From Begonia masoniana (taxonomy: Eukaryota > Streptophyta > Magnoliopsida > Cucurbitales > Begoniaceae), in NCBI GenBank assembly GCA_022432975.1, contig CM039508.1, positions 49,875,646 to 49,939,645 of the forward strand: 64,000 bases of DNA, written 5' to 3'. Of the stretch, positions 24,771-36,616 are shown one piece after another (positions within the stretch are counted from its first letter, which is position 1; every line of letters begins with the position of its first letter). The translations under genes and the position numbers were made by a program. The notes under the pieces were generated by a model, which made no database searches, had not been told where the DNA came from, and worked only from the letters and a program-made list of their open reading frames with translations.

Positions 24771-25741
24771 AATACATGGACAATGGCCCTTAGTTTCTTA
24801 TACTGATACAGGCACCTCCACCGTCTCCATCATCAGCCTCTTCAGCAAATTTCTTCATGTTATCATAGACTTCTCGAGGTTTGTAATAAAAAAGTTCGAC
24901 GTGTCGTAGAGAGACCTTTGAAGCTGCCTTCAAATCCCATAATACTTTCTAAATATTCCAGCACATTTTGAGCAAGTACTGATAATAACGATTCGACTCT
25001 TGGTCATACTCGCGTGTATGTGGATCAGTGCATTGTAAACTCTTGAAAAACTCAAGAGTCTATTCTTTCTAAGAAAGCCACCAGATTTCCCCAAACTCGT
25101 ATTTTTTCGATATAGTCAGATCCCTTCAGGCTTTCATTCTCGTCCAATTCACCCACTCAATCCACCACAATATTAGGACTGTCGACTAGAATGTCAATAA
25201 TAAAAAGCACATTCTGCACACATTTATGGGCATGTGTCCATTAAGTCCTGGGTTGACATCAAACGGAGCATCCACAACACTAAAACGGATCTGAAGCTTT
25301 TGAGCAGGGGTCTTAGCAACTTTGGTTAAAACGTTAGCTGCTCCACCTGCTCAACCTTCCCGTTCCTTCACGGTCTCTTGCAGCCACAACCTCTTTAAAC
25401 TTCTTGTTCACCGTATCCCACGTGATTTCACTTGGATTCTTAAACTGCTTGTCAATGAGCTTATCTTTCTTGCTCAACTTCTTCCCCCAAGTCCCATCAC
25501 GGTCGTCTAGGCTTTCATCAGCTTCTTCTTCATCGTCTTTTTAATCTTCAGATCCTGACACAACCAATTTGGAAGGATCTTCTTCAGACTCTGAATCAGT
25601 CTCTTCTTCTTCCTCTGTCTCCTCTTCTTCATCCTTATCTACATTGCTAACAGGATTCTCCCTGTACTTGTTGATTGGCTCTTGATACTTCTTGTTGTTC
25701 TTCTTCAGCTTCTGCTTCATTGAATTCAAAGCCTTGGCGTT
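24771..25741 (-). pseudogene. eIF3c pseudogene, central part
   Basis: Reading the minus strand from 25741: LNSMKQKLKKNNKKY, INKYRENPVSN, an acidic run, then [20 protein letters not shown] and [14 protein letters not shown]. Further on come [20 protein letters not shown], a VWGNLVAFLERID-like segment in broken frames, and [15 protein letters not shown] with [14 protein letters not shown] near 24850. This is the N-terminal half of eIF3c in the normal order. Several frameshifts and stops interrupt it. The Copia element at 25747-36611 splits it from its first 140 or so codons. Confidence 0.9.
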
Positions 25742-25746
25742 ACTAC
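25742..25746. repeat. Target-site duplication ACTAC (left) of the Copia element
   Basis: ACTAC sits directly before the 5' LTR and again directly after the 3' LTR at 36612-36616. It derives from the eIF3c sequence (serine codons AGT-AGT on the minus strand). Confidence 0.9.
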
Positions 25747-26012
25747 TGTTAGAATTTGGTGTGAGCCGAATTCTAGTGGGCCAGGTCGGGCCCGTATATC
25801 AATATTAGGGTTTTACGTTTTCTCTATATATTGATGCTTAAGTCACAAAACTCATTGTACCGAATTTGATATTAGTGATTCTCTCCTCTACCCGTGTTTT
25901 TTCCCTTTCTAGGGTTTCCACGTAAAATTCAGTGTCTATTTTTTTTCTCGTTTTCTTTTTCGGTATTTTATGATCGTTCGTTACAGGTAGATTAGGGCGT
26001 CTAATCCTAACA
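25747..26012 (+). repeat. 5' LTR of the Copia element
   Basis: 266 bp, TG...CA ends, followed two bases later by the Met-tRNA primer-binding site. Diverged relatives form the two arms of the solo LTR at 41045-43790. Confidence 0.92.
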
Positions 26013-26914
26013 ACTGGTATCAGAGCTTCGGGTTGAAGTGTTTTTCGAAAATCAAGGTTTGTTTTTTCGAAGGTATCGAAAAATTTTAGGTTTACAATTT
26101 CGATAAGTGAAATTGTAACTTGGAAAGAAAAAGAAAAGGTTTTTTGTTTTGTTTTTTGCTTTCCACGGCAGAAAGGTGGAAACTTGGAGGAAATAAAAAA
26201 AAAGGAGAGAAATATTCTCTCTTCGTTCTGCTTTTCTTCAACAGAGAAGAAAAGTAGCTTCTGCTCGCCGCGAAGCCGTGAAGAACAGAGAGGAGAGCGC
26301 CCGAGCCGAGAAGAACAGAGGAGACAGCGCCGACGTGCTCCGCCAACGCCGACCGCGCAACAGAACCGCGCCGCCTCCGGCCACGCCGACTTGCTCCGCC
26401 GCTGCCGACCGCAGACCCGAAGAGAGGAGATCGCCGCCGCCGTTTCTGAGGAAGGAAACAGAAGCCGCCGGAGAAGAAAGCCTCTCTCGTCGACGGTCTA
26501 CCCGAACGCAGCACAGTACTCTCAGTCGCCACAGAACGTCGTTCGCTCACTGGTTTTTGTTCTCTGTTATTCGTTCGTGAATTAGAAACAGAGAGGGAGC
26601 CACCGCAGGTTTACAGAGCAGCTGGCTGGAAGAAGGAAATTTGTTTTTCTGGGATATTATGGTTAAATCAAAATTTGGTGAATCGGAAATTGGGTTAACA
26701 GTGAAGTGAAGTGAAGGGATTCAAGTTTGAAATTTTGTTGAATTTCAATATTTGGAAATATCTCGGGGAAAATATTTGGATAAGTTTATTGGTTCAGATA
26801 TTTGCGGGCTCAGATAATTTATTTGGTAGATTTATTGATATTGTGGAGATTGATTATTAGGGTTGAATAATTGATCAAGAAATATCAGCTTTTGGGCATT
26901 GATTATTGATAACG

Positions 26915-27706
26915 ATGTCAGGCAAAGATAGCACAGAGTACATTATTGAAAAATTCAATGGGACAGATTTCGCATTCTGGAGAATGCAAATCGAGGATTA
27001 CTTGTACGGGAAAGGACTTCATCTTCCTTTGAGTGCGAAACCAGAGAAGATGGAAGACGATAAATGGAATCTCCTTGATAGACAGGTTTTGGGAGTCGTC
27101 TGATTGACGCTAGCCAAAAGCGTTGCTCACAACGTAGTGAAGGAGAAGACCACCGCGAGTTTGATGAAGACTCTGTCTGATTTGTATGAGAAATCGTCTG
27201 CGAATAATAAGGTATTTCTTATGAAGAAGCTCTTTAATCTGAAGATGATTGATGGTACTTCTGTCGCAGCACATCTGAATGAATTCAATACGATTGTCAA
27301 TCAATTGCTATCTGTGGAAATTGATTTTGAGGATGAGGTTCGTGCCCTAATTTTGTTGGCGTCTCTACCGAATAGTTGGGAGCCTATGAGAGTAGCAGTT
27401 AGTAATTCAGTTGGAAGTGCTAAACTGGTATTCACCGATGTGAGGGATTGTATTCTTGCCGAGGAGGTTCGTAAGATTAATTCTGGTGAAACATCGACAG
27501 GTTCAGCTCTGAATGTTGAAAATAGGGGCAGAAGTCAAAGTAAAGGTCCGGGCAATAGAAATCGAAGTCAGAGGAAGTCCGGAAAATACGTCAACTTTGA
27601 GTGTTATCATTGTGGCAAGAAAGGACACATAAAGAGATTTTGTCACAAGTTTCTTCGGGAGAATCTGAATGCCAAAGGAAAGGAAAAGATGTTCGAAGAG
27701 GGTGAC
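26915..27706 (+). pseudogene. Copia gag, interrupted by a stop and by the nested Ty3 element
   Basis: Begins MSGKDSTEY and reads FNGTDFAFWRMQIEDYLYGK (UBN2/gag type). It ends with a CCHC zinc knuckle, CYHCGKKGHIKRFC, near 27600. One in-frame TGA at 27101-27103 sits where an arginine codon CGA is expected (VV*LTLAKSV). The frame then runs open to the GTGAC target site, where the Tekay-type element interrupts it. The 900-bp leader between the primer site and gag has a GC-rich, Arg-rich patch (26270-26480) that I do not regard as coding. Confidence 0.88.
27702..27706. repeat. Target-site duplication GTGAC (left) of the nested Ty3 element
   Basis: Repeated exactly at 32786-32790. Removing one copy with the element rejoins Copia gag to the protease-side sequence. 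Confidence 0.92.
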
Positions 27707-28810
27707 TGTAACATATCAAAAACGTGCAGCAACAAAAATTTGACAAAAATGAAGGAAGAATTTCCTTCCAACCTGAAATTCTTGACAAAATAGGTAGACA
27801 ATTTTGATTGAAATTCCAAACCCTCGCCTATAAATACAGAAGTTCAGGGAAGGGGAAATCACACCAAAATCGAAGCTCACCTCACCAGAAATCGCCCTTT
27901 TCGAACCTCGGCCGAGCTCTTCTCCGGCGAAACCCTCCTCGGCCGAATCTCGCTCGGCGTTCGGCGCTCACCTGGCCGAACTCTCGTCGGCCTCCGATCT
28001 CTCTCTCTCTCGGCCTCACTCCCTCCCTCTCGTTCTCTCCCTCTCTGCAACTCTCTTTCTCTCTACCCTCTGTTCGCGCGAAGAAAAAGGAGGCAATGAG
28101 GGGTTCTTTTAATTTAAAAGAACCGGTCCTTTTTAAAGGACCCGAACCGAACCGGTTCTTTGCAGCCCAAACCGAACCAGAGCAGAATAGTTCAAACCGA
28201 ACCAAACCAGGCACTATTCATCCGAACCAAACCGAACCCGAACCAACCCGAATTTTGACCCGACTCGAATTTCTACCCGAACCGATCTAAGATTTTACTG
28301 GTAAGGAAATTCTGCCTAAATTATTATAGAATTAGATTTATTTAAAGTAGGATTTTAATACCCAAATATTTTTAGGCAGGAAATTAATTGGAATTTCAGA
28401 AAATCCCGATAACCTACCCGCTCGAAATTCAGGAAAGTAAAAATATTGTTTTTAATGTTTTGGCTATGGCCCTACATCACAAAAGATTATATTATTTTTA
28501 TAAATGATTTTTTACACATTACTAATATTTGAACACACATGTTTAGGCATTGACATAAGATAGTATGAAGATAAAAATTGTAGGACATTTTGTATGTGTA
28601 TGAATACGATGGCTAAAGCCTAAGGTTGAGAAAGAATTCCAACCAGTCTGTTTGACTACGCCTGAACGACAATGAGATGGCTAAGTCTAAGGTTGGGAAA
28701 CGAATTCCAACCAGTCTGTAATCAGGATTCGGTAAAAGTTAAATGTTAAATTTGACACTTACACGTATTTTTGCTTGCTGAGTTAAATCTCATATTTTGT
28801 AATTTTGTGA
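27707..28810 (+). repeat. Truncated 5' LTR of the Tekay-like element
   Basis: Matches the first 1.1 kb of the LTR at 31290. It includes a TATA-like cctataaata (27829), a CT-rich leader and a patch of many CCGAACC/AACCGAA words (28120-28270). It ends abruptly inside the LTR. Confidence 0.93.
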
Positions 28811-28826
28811 CTTTGAATTCCGGGTC

Positions 28827-31220
28827 ATGCCGTTTGGATTGAGTAATGCCCCAGCCGCATTTATGGATTTAATGAATCAAATTTTCAAGACGTATTTGGA
28901 TGATTTCGTGATAGTCTTTATTGACGATATCCTTGTTTACTCAAAGAGTAAGGAAGAACATGAGGAACATTTGAAGATTGTTTTATCAACATTAAGACTA
29001 GAAAAGTTATATGCAAAATTTTCTAAGTGTGAATTTTGGATGGAGGAGGTGGCTTTTCTCGGTCACATTGTTTCAAGAGAAGGTGTATCAGTGGATCCAA
29101 AGAAAATTGAAGCTGTTAGTAAATGGCCACAACCAAAGAACGCAGCCGACATAAGGAGTTTTTTGGGTCTTGCAGGATATTACCGAAGATTTGTAGAAGG
29201 ATTTTCAAGCTTAGCCAACCCGCTTACGAAGCTAACCAAGAAAGGTGCCAAGTATTTATGGACCGAAAAATGCGAGCAAAGCTTTCAGGAGTTAAAGAAG
29301 AGATTGATATCGGCACCCATACTTACTATACCATCTGGATCCGGAAAATTTGTTGTCTATAGTGACGCTTCAAAGTATGGATTGTGATGTGTTCTCATGC
29401 AAGAAGGAAAAGTGGTGGCATATGCTTCGAGACAATTGAAGGATCATGAGAAGAACTACCCAACTCATGATTTGGAACTTGCAGCGGTAGTTCATGCTTT
29501 GAAGATTTGGAGACATTATTTATATGGAGAGAGATGTGAAATCTACACGGACCATAAGAGCTTGAAATATTTCCTAACTCAAAAGGATTTGAATATGAGA
29601 CAACGTAGATGGTTAGAGTTGGTGAAAGACTATGACTGCGAGATTATCTACCATCCGGGCAAAGCTAATGTTGTAGCTGATGCATTAAGTAGGAGAACAT
29701 CATCACAAGTTTCATCGTTGCGGCAGATTGCAGAAAAGTTAAGTGAAAAGATGCAGAAATCTAATATCGAAGTGGTACCATTTGGACTATTGGAAAAATT
29801 GTCTGCTATGACACTTCAGCCGAGTTTGCTTGAGCAAATAAAAGATAAACAACACGGTGATGCATTTATTTGCAAGGTAAAAAAAGACTTAGAGGCTGGA
29901 AAAATATCTGAATTCTCGATATCGAATGGTGGAATTATTCAATTTAAAGGAAGATGGTGTATACCTGATGATTCTGAACTGAAGAGAGCTATTTTGGAGG
30001 AAGCACACTCAACACCTTATTCGGTACATCCTGGTTCAACCAAAATGTATCAAGATTTGAAGCAATATTATTGGTGGCGTGGGTTAAAAGCGGATGTAGC
30101 TAAATTTGTCGAGAAATGTCTCACTTGTCAGCAAGTCAAAGCGGAACATCAACGACCTGCTGGTACATTGCAACCACTCAGGGTACCTCAGTGGAAGTGG
30201 GAACATATCACTATGGATTTTGTGGTAGGACTTCCTAAGACAGTTAAGGGACACGACTCTATTTGGGTTATAGTTGGTCGACTAACCAAATCAGCACATT
30301 TTCTCCCTGTAAAGACCACATATACTATGGATCAGTATGCTCGACTCTATGTTCAAGAGATTATCAGACTTCATGGCACGCCCATTTCTATCGTGTCTGA
30401 CCGTGATACACGCTTTACCTCTAAATTCTGGAAGAGTATGCAGAAAGCTATGGGTACTTAGTTGAACTTCAGTACAGCTTTTCACCCTCAGACAGATGGA
30501 CAATCAGAATGAACGATCCAAACCTTAGAAGATATGTTACGGGCATGTGCTATTGACTTCCAAGGAAATTGGAGTAAAAATCTGCCATTGGTGGAGTTCG
30601 CCTACAATAATAATTATCAGGCTTCAATTGGAATGTCGCCTTATGAAGCTTTATACGGCAGAAAGTGCAGATCACCAGTGCATTGGGATGAAGTAGGTGA
30701 AGGCATACTTGTTGGGCCAGATATTTTGAAATAGACTGCGGAGATTGCTGCTCTAATTAGAAAAAGAATTCTCATGGCCCAGAGTAGACAGAAAAGCTAC
30801 GCTGATAGAAGAAGAAGAAAGTTGGAGTTTGCAGAAGGAGATCAAGTGTTTTTAAAAGTCTCGCCAATGAAAGGTGTGATGCTTTTTGGGAAGAAGGGAA
30901 AGTTGAGCCCAAGATTTATAGGCCCGTATGAAATATCAAAAAGAATTGGAGAAGTTGCTTACAAACTAAATTTGCCTGAGTCACTCAAGCACGTACACAA
31001 TGTGTTTCACATATCTATGCTGAGAAAATACGTTCCAGATCCCTCGAATGTTTTACCAATGAGAGCTGAAGCCCGAACTTATCCTACGAAGAGAGACCGA
31101 TTCAAATTCTGGAGTCAGAATAAAGGAAGCTACGGAATAAGAAGATCTCGCTTGTAAGAGTTCTATGGAAGAATCAAAATGTCGAGGAGGCAACCTGCGA
31201 AAAAGAGGAAGAAATGAGAA
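28827..31220 (+). pseudogene. Ty3 pol remnant: RT, RNase H, integrase, chromodomain
   Basis: One frame reads the RT palm ([18 protein letters not shown]) and the [16 protein letters not shown] tether. It continues with RNase H ([30 protein letters not shown]) and the integrase zinc finger ([21 protein letters not shown]). The integrase core follows ([29 protein letters not shown]). It ends with a GKLSPRFIGPYEI segment and a frame-shifted chromodomain (VLWKNQNVEEAT). Four internal stops lie at 29385, 30459, 30510 and 30732, with a frameshift near 31090. Three of the four fit C-to-T changes (CAG to TAG, CGA to TGA). It cannot produce a full polyprotein. Confidence 0.93.
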
Positions 31221-31289
31221 AGATCTATCTGGAACTTTTCAGGTAAATCTTTAAATTTCGAGGACGAAATTTCTTTAAGGAGGGTAGAT

Positions 31290-32785
31290 TGTAACATATC
31301 AAAAACGTGCAGCAACAAAAATTTGACAAAAATGAAGGAAGAATTTCCTTCCAGCCTGAAATTCTTGACAAAATAGGTAGACAATTTTGATTGAAATTCC
31401 AAACCCTCGCCTATAAATACAGAAGTTCAGGGAAGGGGAAATCACACCAAAATCGAAGCTCACCTCACCAGAAATCGCCCTTTCCGAACCTCGGCCGAGC
31501 TCTTCTCCGGCAAAACCCTCCTCGGCCGAATCTCGCTCGGCATTCGGCGCTCACCTGGCCGAACTCTCGCCGGCCTCCGATCTCTCTCTCTCTTGGCCTC
31601 ACTCCCTCCCTCTCGTTCTCTCCCTCTCTGCAACTCTCTTTCTCTCTACCCTCTGTTCGCGCGAAGAAGAAGGAGGCAAGGAGGGGTTCTTTTAATTTAA
31701 AAGAACCGGTCCTTTTTAAAGGACCCGAACCGAACCGGTTCTTTGCAGCCCAAACCGAACCAGAGCAGAATAGTTCAAACCGAACCAAACCGGGCACTGT
31801 TCATCCGAACCAAATCGAACCCGAACCAACCCGAATTTTGACCCGACTCGAATTTAGACCCGAACCGATCTAAGATTTTACTGGTAAGAAAATTCTGCCT
31901 AAATTATTATAGAATTAGATTTATTTAAAGTAGAATTTTAATACCCAAATATTTTTAGGCAGAAAATTAATTGGAATGTCAGAAAATCCCGATAACCTAC
32001 CCGCTCGGAATTCAGGTAAGTAAAAATATTGTTTTTAATGTTTTGGCTATGGCCCTACATCACAAAAGATTATATTATTTTTATAAATGATTTCTTACAC
32101 ATTACTAATATTTGAACACACATGTTTAGGCATTGACATAAGATAGTATGAAGATAAAAATTGTAGGACATTTTGTATGTGTATGAATACGATGGCTAAA
32201 GCCTAAGGTTGAGAAAGAATTCCAACCAGTCTGTTTGACTACGCCTGAACGACAATGAGATGGCTAAGTCTAAGGTTGGGAAACAAATTCCAACCAGTTT
32301 GTAATCAGGATTCGGTAAAAGTTAAATGTTAAATTTGACACTTACACGTATTTTTTCTTGCTGAGTTAAATCTCATATTTTGTAATTTTATGATGTAGGT
32401 GAGTTTTTATCTGAGGAAGAACTGGCTGAAATCGAGAGTTTTCCAGGGGCAAGCAAGCATACAGAAGAAGGCCGTGAAATTTCTGATACATGAATCTAAA
32501 GTATTTATTTTTAAGTATTTTAAATGTTATTAAAACTCTAAAGAACATGTGTTAAATTTGATATTAAAGTTTTATGAATTATTATGCAATTATCTTAAAT
32601 TTTCGACAATTTTATTTAATGTTTTAAATTTTGTCTAAAGCTTCCGCATATTTAATAAATTCATTTAATATTTTTAATTAAGAATTTTGTTAACGCTCGA
32701 GATTTAATCTAAATTGATTTGGGAATAAATTTTAGGGTTTTCAATTAGGGTTTCAAATTGGGGATTTTAAATTTGGGGCGTTACA
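31290..32785 (+). repeat. 3' LTR of the Tekay-like element
   Basis: 1496 bp, complete, TG...CA, directly followed by GTGAC. Its region ttgctgagttaaatctcat then gatgtaggtgag (near 32360-32402) has a counterpart on the minus strand of the solo LTR at 33811-36304. Confidence 0.93.
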
Positions 32786-32790
32786 GTGAC

Positions 32791-33300
32791 ACAGACAATG
32801 AGGCAGACACAGCCACCAAGGAGTCCTTTAATGTGTACAACGAGGATGTTGTAAATTCTTATTACCAAGATACGAGTTGGGTGATCGATAGTGGCGCTTC
32901 AATACATGCCACTTCGCGGAGAGATTTCTTTACATCCTACACTTCGGGTGACTTTGGAAGTGTGAGAATGGGATATGGTGGCGTTGCAAAAGCCATTGGT
33001 ATGGGAGATCTGCGTTTGGAGACCAACATAGGCAACACCTTGGTTTTGAGAGGTGTGAAGCACATCCCGGATATTCGCAAGAATTTGGTCTCGACTGGGA
33101 AACTCGACGACGAAGGTTTTGGCAACACTTTTCGTGATGGAAAATGGAAGCTTACCAAAGGTTTATTGATTGTGGCGAGAGGAGAAAAATGCTCCTCATT
33201 ATATGTGATGCATGCGAAGATCGCGGGTTCCACAGTCAATGTGATGGGTAATAAGGCTACAAAGTTTGTGAATTCACCTTCTAAGAGAAAAGTTGAGAAG
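32791..33300 (+). pseudogene. Copia protease region, continuing after the nested element
   Basis: Reads TSWVIDSGASIHATSRRDFF, with the DSGA active-site motif of an aspartic protease, then the typical HIPDIRKNLVSTGKLDDEGF and CSSLY. After that the text leaves the family pattern. The frame ends in a TGA near 33464, and integrase, RT and RNase H are absent, so a deletion joins the protease to 3' leader sequence. Confidence 0.88.
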
Positions 33301-33810
33301 AGTAGGAAGAAGTCAGGTTCTCGGGTGAAGTTCAGGTTGGGATCTGAGGGAACATCAGAGCCGATGAGTCAGCCTATTACAGATGTTCAGTCATCAGTTT
33401 CAGTTTCACGTCAGAATGGTATCGTCAAAGGCAGAACAATGCGGAAGGTTAATACTTTGGGATGATATGATGAAACTGTGGGTTATGCATTGAATGTGTT
33501 CGAGGGTAACGATTCCTATGTGGAGTCTTCAACATGTTCAGATGCAGTTCGTTGCGACAACCCTGATAGTTCAGTGATACCATGGAGGAGGAGATGCGAT
33601 TTCTTCTCAAGTAAGTCTTTCAAGTTTAAGCGAGGCTTAAACTTGAACGGTATCGGATGCTGAGTTGGCCCATCTGGGGCCTTTGTGGTAGAGGAGCTTT
33701 TTAATGGAGTTTTGCAGATTTGTTTCCTTTTACCGGAATTTCGTTGAAGGTGGAGATTGTCAGAGTTCAGTGTTCTGGATTCGCTTTGGATTGAGCCGAG
33801 TAGCCCGTTG

Positions 33811-36304
33811 TGTAACGACCTTAATACTGTACCCAAATTCCCGTACATATTCTTTTTCTTATCCCTATACTTTAAACAAACTCTAGGCGGAATTTAAATT
33901 GAAATCGAAATTGAAATCTAAGTTCGTTTAGAAAATCGTTTAAAACAAATGTTAAAGAAATTTAATAAAACAATTGAATAAACAATTATAAAACAATAAA
34001 AACATTTAATTAATTATAAACAGGCGTAGGGGCAAAAAGAGGATTTCTCCTCGACTTACCATGGGCGATCGATCGCTGGCAGCGATCGAGCACCCAGCGA
34101 TCGATCACTGGTAGCAATCGCTGCCCCAGCGATTGGTCGCTGGCAACAATCGCTGCCCCAGCGATCGGTCGCTGCCCCAAAAATAGGGAGGGGCGAAGTC
34201 GCCCCTTACTTTCGCGCCCCGTCGCCTCCTCCTCCTTCTTTCTCTCCTCTTTTTTACAATTGCTCTCTGGAATCCGAAATTCCAGAGAGCAAACATCAAC
34301 TTTCTTTCATACAACTTTCCCATCCCTGCACATCAGACACTTCATAAATTATCACCCAACTAAACAGCTTAAACACACATCAACTTTCGTAAAAACGAAT
34401 TGCATGGATATGTTTGAAAACCGAGTACATCCACCTATTTTAAATCACCAACAATTCACGAAAGTCTAAATAAAAACCTTAACCAAACGTTTTATAACTA
34501 GTTTTACCAAAACATGGAACTATCAACATATAAATCTATCAACTATCCAGAACCAACATCCTAAAATATTTCTATACAACCATCAGCCCGACAATTCCCA
34601 AAAACCCTCAAAACATCTAACCATGAGTCTCACGGGTCAAAATACGCCTCGACTGTGCCAACACACTACCGCGACCATCCTCCGTCAACCGCATCACTCT
34701 TCTGGTGGAGGGATCTCGTCCTCACCTATGTCGAAGTCACCTACACCATACAGACACACTATGAGATAAAAATCTCAGCAAGCTCTCATAAATGTAAATG
34801 CATGCTATGCATATGAGTTCAGAAATCGTGCAGCATTTTCTTTATCTTTACTCTGTGGGTGTCACCTAGATCTCAGCCCCTTAACCGGAGAGAGCACATC
34901 CAGCGGTCGGACTACTCTTTCCAGCTAGAGGAGGGGGGTACACGCTTACAACACGTACAGCTGTGCCTGAGCCCCACCTCGCATGACCTATAACTGTATG
35001 AGTACATAATAGATGTGGTATTGTGACAAACCCGTAGTCGATCTTCACAATAGGTCAAAGACCCTCTCAAGGCCACATCGCCATTTTCTTTAAAACATCG
35101 TGCGAAAATTCATTTTCATGCTCTTTTAAAACACGTGATGCGTGAACAGTTCAATATAAACTTAAACAAGCAACATGTGTACCATCAAGACTATAAATGC
35201 ATAAACTATAAAACAAATCAACCTAACTACCCAACCAAAACAATTAAAAAAGCACATCACCAAAACTTCTCGAAACGACCTCGATGTACGGTGTAGGCCA
35301 ATCGGCCAGAGAAAATCATGAGAACTTACCTCGTGTCCGTTGCAGCTCAAACTCCGTCCACGAGCGTTGTTTGTCTGAGGCAAAACACAACATCGACGTT
35401 AAAACTAATTTAAGCTTCTAAACGTCCAAATTAACAAAACCTTAACTAAAGAAATTCCCTAAAGTTTTAATCCAATTCATTGAGCTATATTATCGAGCAA
35501 TACACACTCGGCACCTCAAATCCTAAATTACGAGTTTTTTCGAAAACCCGAAAATTCTCAAATTTAACATTTCTCCTAAATCGTCTTAACTTCATCCGAT
35601 AATGTTTAATACGTTTATTATGTCCCTAATTACGGCAAATCTATAAATTTTGAACCATAAATTGCGTTTTTAACAAAATCCTAATCGTTTAACCTAAGCG
35701 TATAACTTTCTAAAAACCGAAAACCAACGCTCTACAACTATAGATTCATACCTAGAGCGTCGATTGGAGGAGAAAACATGAAGAACGGAAGACGAACGAA
35801 GGAAGAACGGAGGTCGGAATGTTGAATCGCCGTCGACGGCAGAGAGGAAATCGCAAGGGAGAAAGGTTCTGGTTTCTCGCGGCCAGAGAAGAAATGAGGA
35901 AGAAAAGAAGTTTATGTTATTTTATAAATTTGATTTGGCAAATTACCGTTTTGCCCTTAGCACTTAATTCTATTTGTTTCGTTAATTAACTAATGATTCG
36001 GTTTCCTCAAATTTTCTTATTTCACCAATAAGTCCAACTTATTGTTTGGAATTTATTAAAACTGTCCGTTCGCAAAACGGATCTCGTTTACTATTTTTAC
36101 TAAAACGTCCTTTATGTTACGAGAAACGTAATTACTCAGAATTAAGCGTCTAAACTCCGAAAATTCTCATAATTTTCTTAAAATCCCTATTAATCGTTAG
36201 GATCGCAATAAAGCTTTCTTTTTGCAAAACAGACTTGATTTGACATATTTACAAAAATACCATTTATATTAAAATATTAATATCTCGTAAAGCCGGGTAT
36301 TACA
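33811..36304 (-). mobile_element. Solo LTR, Ty3 Tekay-like, 2494 bp, nested in the Copia element
   Basis: Plus-strand ends are TGTAACGACC and GGGTATTACA, i.e. TGTAATACCC...GGTCGTTACA on the minus strand. It is flanked by CGTTG at 33806-33810 and 36305-36309. The minus-strand motif ttgctgagatttttatctca followed by ggtgtaggtgac parallels the LTR at 31290-32785, giving orientation and family. No coding frame, primer site or second LTR was found, so a solo LTR formed by recombination is the simplest reading. Confidence 0.8.
34062..34176. repeat. Clustered GCGATCGATCGCTGG-type palindromic repeats
   Basis: About six variants of (C)AGCGATCG(G/A)TCGCTG and CAATCGCTGCCCCAGCGAT in 115 bases inside the solo LTR. 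They could fold into several competing hairpins. Confidence 0.75.
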
Positions 36305-36344
36305 CGTTGGATCTTTCACGTGGAATTCGTGTCAAGGTGGAGTT

Positions 36345-36611
36345 TGTTAGAATTTGGTGTGACCCGAATTCTAGTGGGCCGGGTCGGGCCCGTATATCAA
36401 TATTAGGGTTTTACGTTTTCTCTATATATTGATACTTGAGTCGCAAAACTCATTGTACCGAATTTGATATTAGTGATTCTCTCCTCTGCCCGTGGTTTTT
36501 TCCCTTTCTAGGGTTTCCCCATAAAATTCGGTGTCCATTATTTTTCTCGTTTTCTTTTTCGGTATTTTCTGATCGTTCGTTACAGGTGGATTAGGGCGTC
36601 TAATCCTAACA
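36345..36611 (+). repeat. 3' LTR of the Copia element
   Basis: 267 bp, preceded by a purine-rich gtcaaggtggagtt and followed by the ACTAC duplication. Confidence 0.92.
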
Positions 36612-36616
36612 ACTAC

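Larger units (their letters stand above)
27707..32785 (+). mobile_element. Tekay-like Ty3 chromovirus, internally deleted, nested in the Copia element
   Basis: The complete 3' LTR is 31290-32785 (1496 bp, TGTAACATATC...GGGGCGTTACA). The 5' LTR is truncated at 28810, where it fuses directly to reverse transcriptase ([14 protein letters not shown]). The primer site, gag, protease and the first part of RT are therefore missing. A polypurine tract (aaggaggg) precedes the 3' LTR. The aligned LTR portions differ at roughly 2% of positions by eye. The long LTR and a C-terminal chromodomain remnant fit the Tekay lineage. The element is 5079 bp with GTGAC duplications. Confidence 0.9.
25747..36611 (+). 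mobile_element. Copia-type LTR retrotransposon, deleted, with two nested insertions
   Basis: LTRs at 25747-26012 (266 bp) and 36345-36611 (267 bp) start TGTTAGAATTTGG and end CTAATCCTAACA. They differ at roughly 13-14 positions by eye (about 5%). A primer-binding site matching initiator Met-tRNA (TGGTATCAGAGC) begins at 26015. The internal region keeps gag (26915-27706) and the protease region (32791-33300), but integrase, reverse transcriptase and RNase H are gone. Nested in it are a Tekay-type Ty3 element (27707-32785) and a solo LTR (33811-36304). Gag and protease style suggest the Tork/TNT1 lineage. It is inserted into an eIF3c exon with ACTAC duplications. Confidence 0.9.

Noticed and set aside
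26184..26585. Arg-rich frames in the Copia leader
   Set aside because: GC-rich untranslated leader between the primer site and gag; no family and frames on both strands.
27882..28214. 110-residue frame (-), repeated at 31465-31797
   Set aside because: Identical because both lie in the two LTRs of the Tekay-like element; not a gene.
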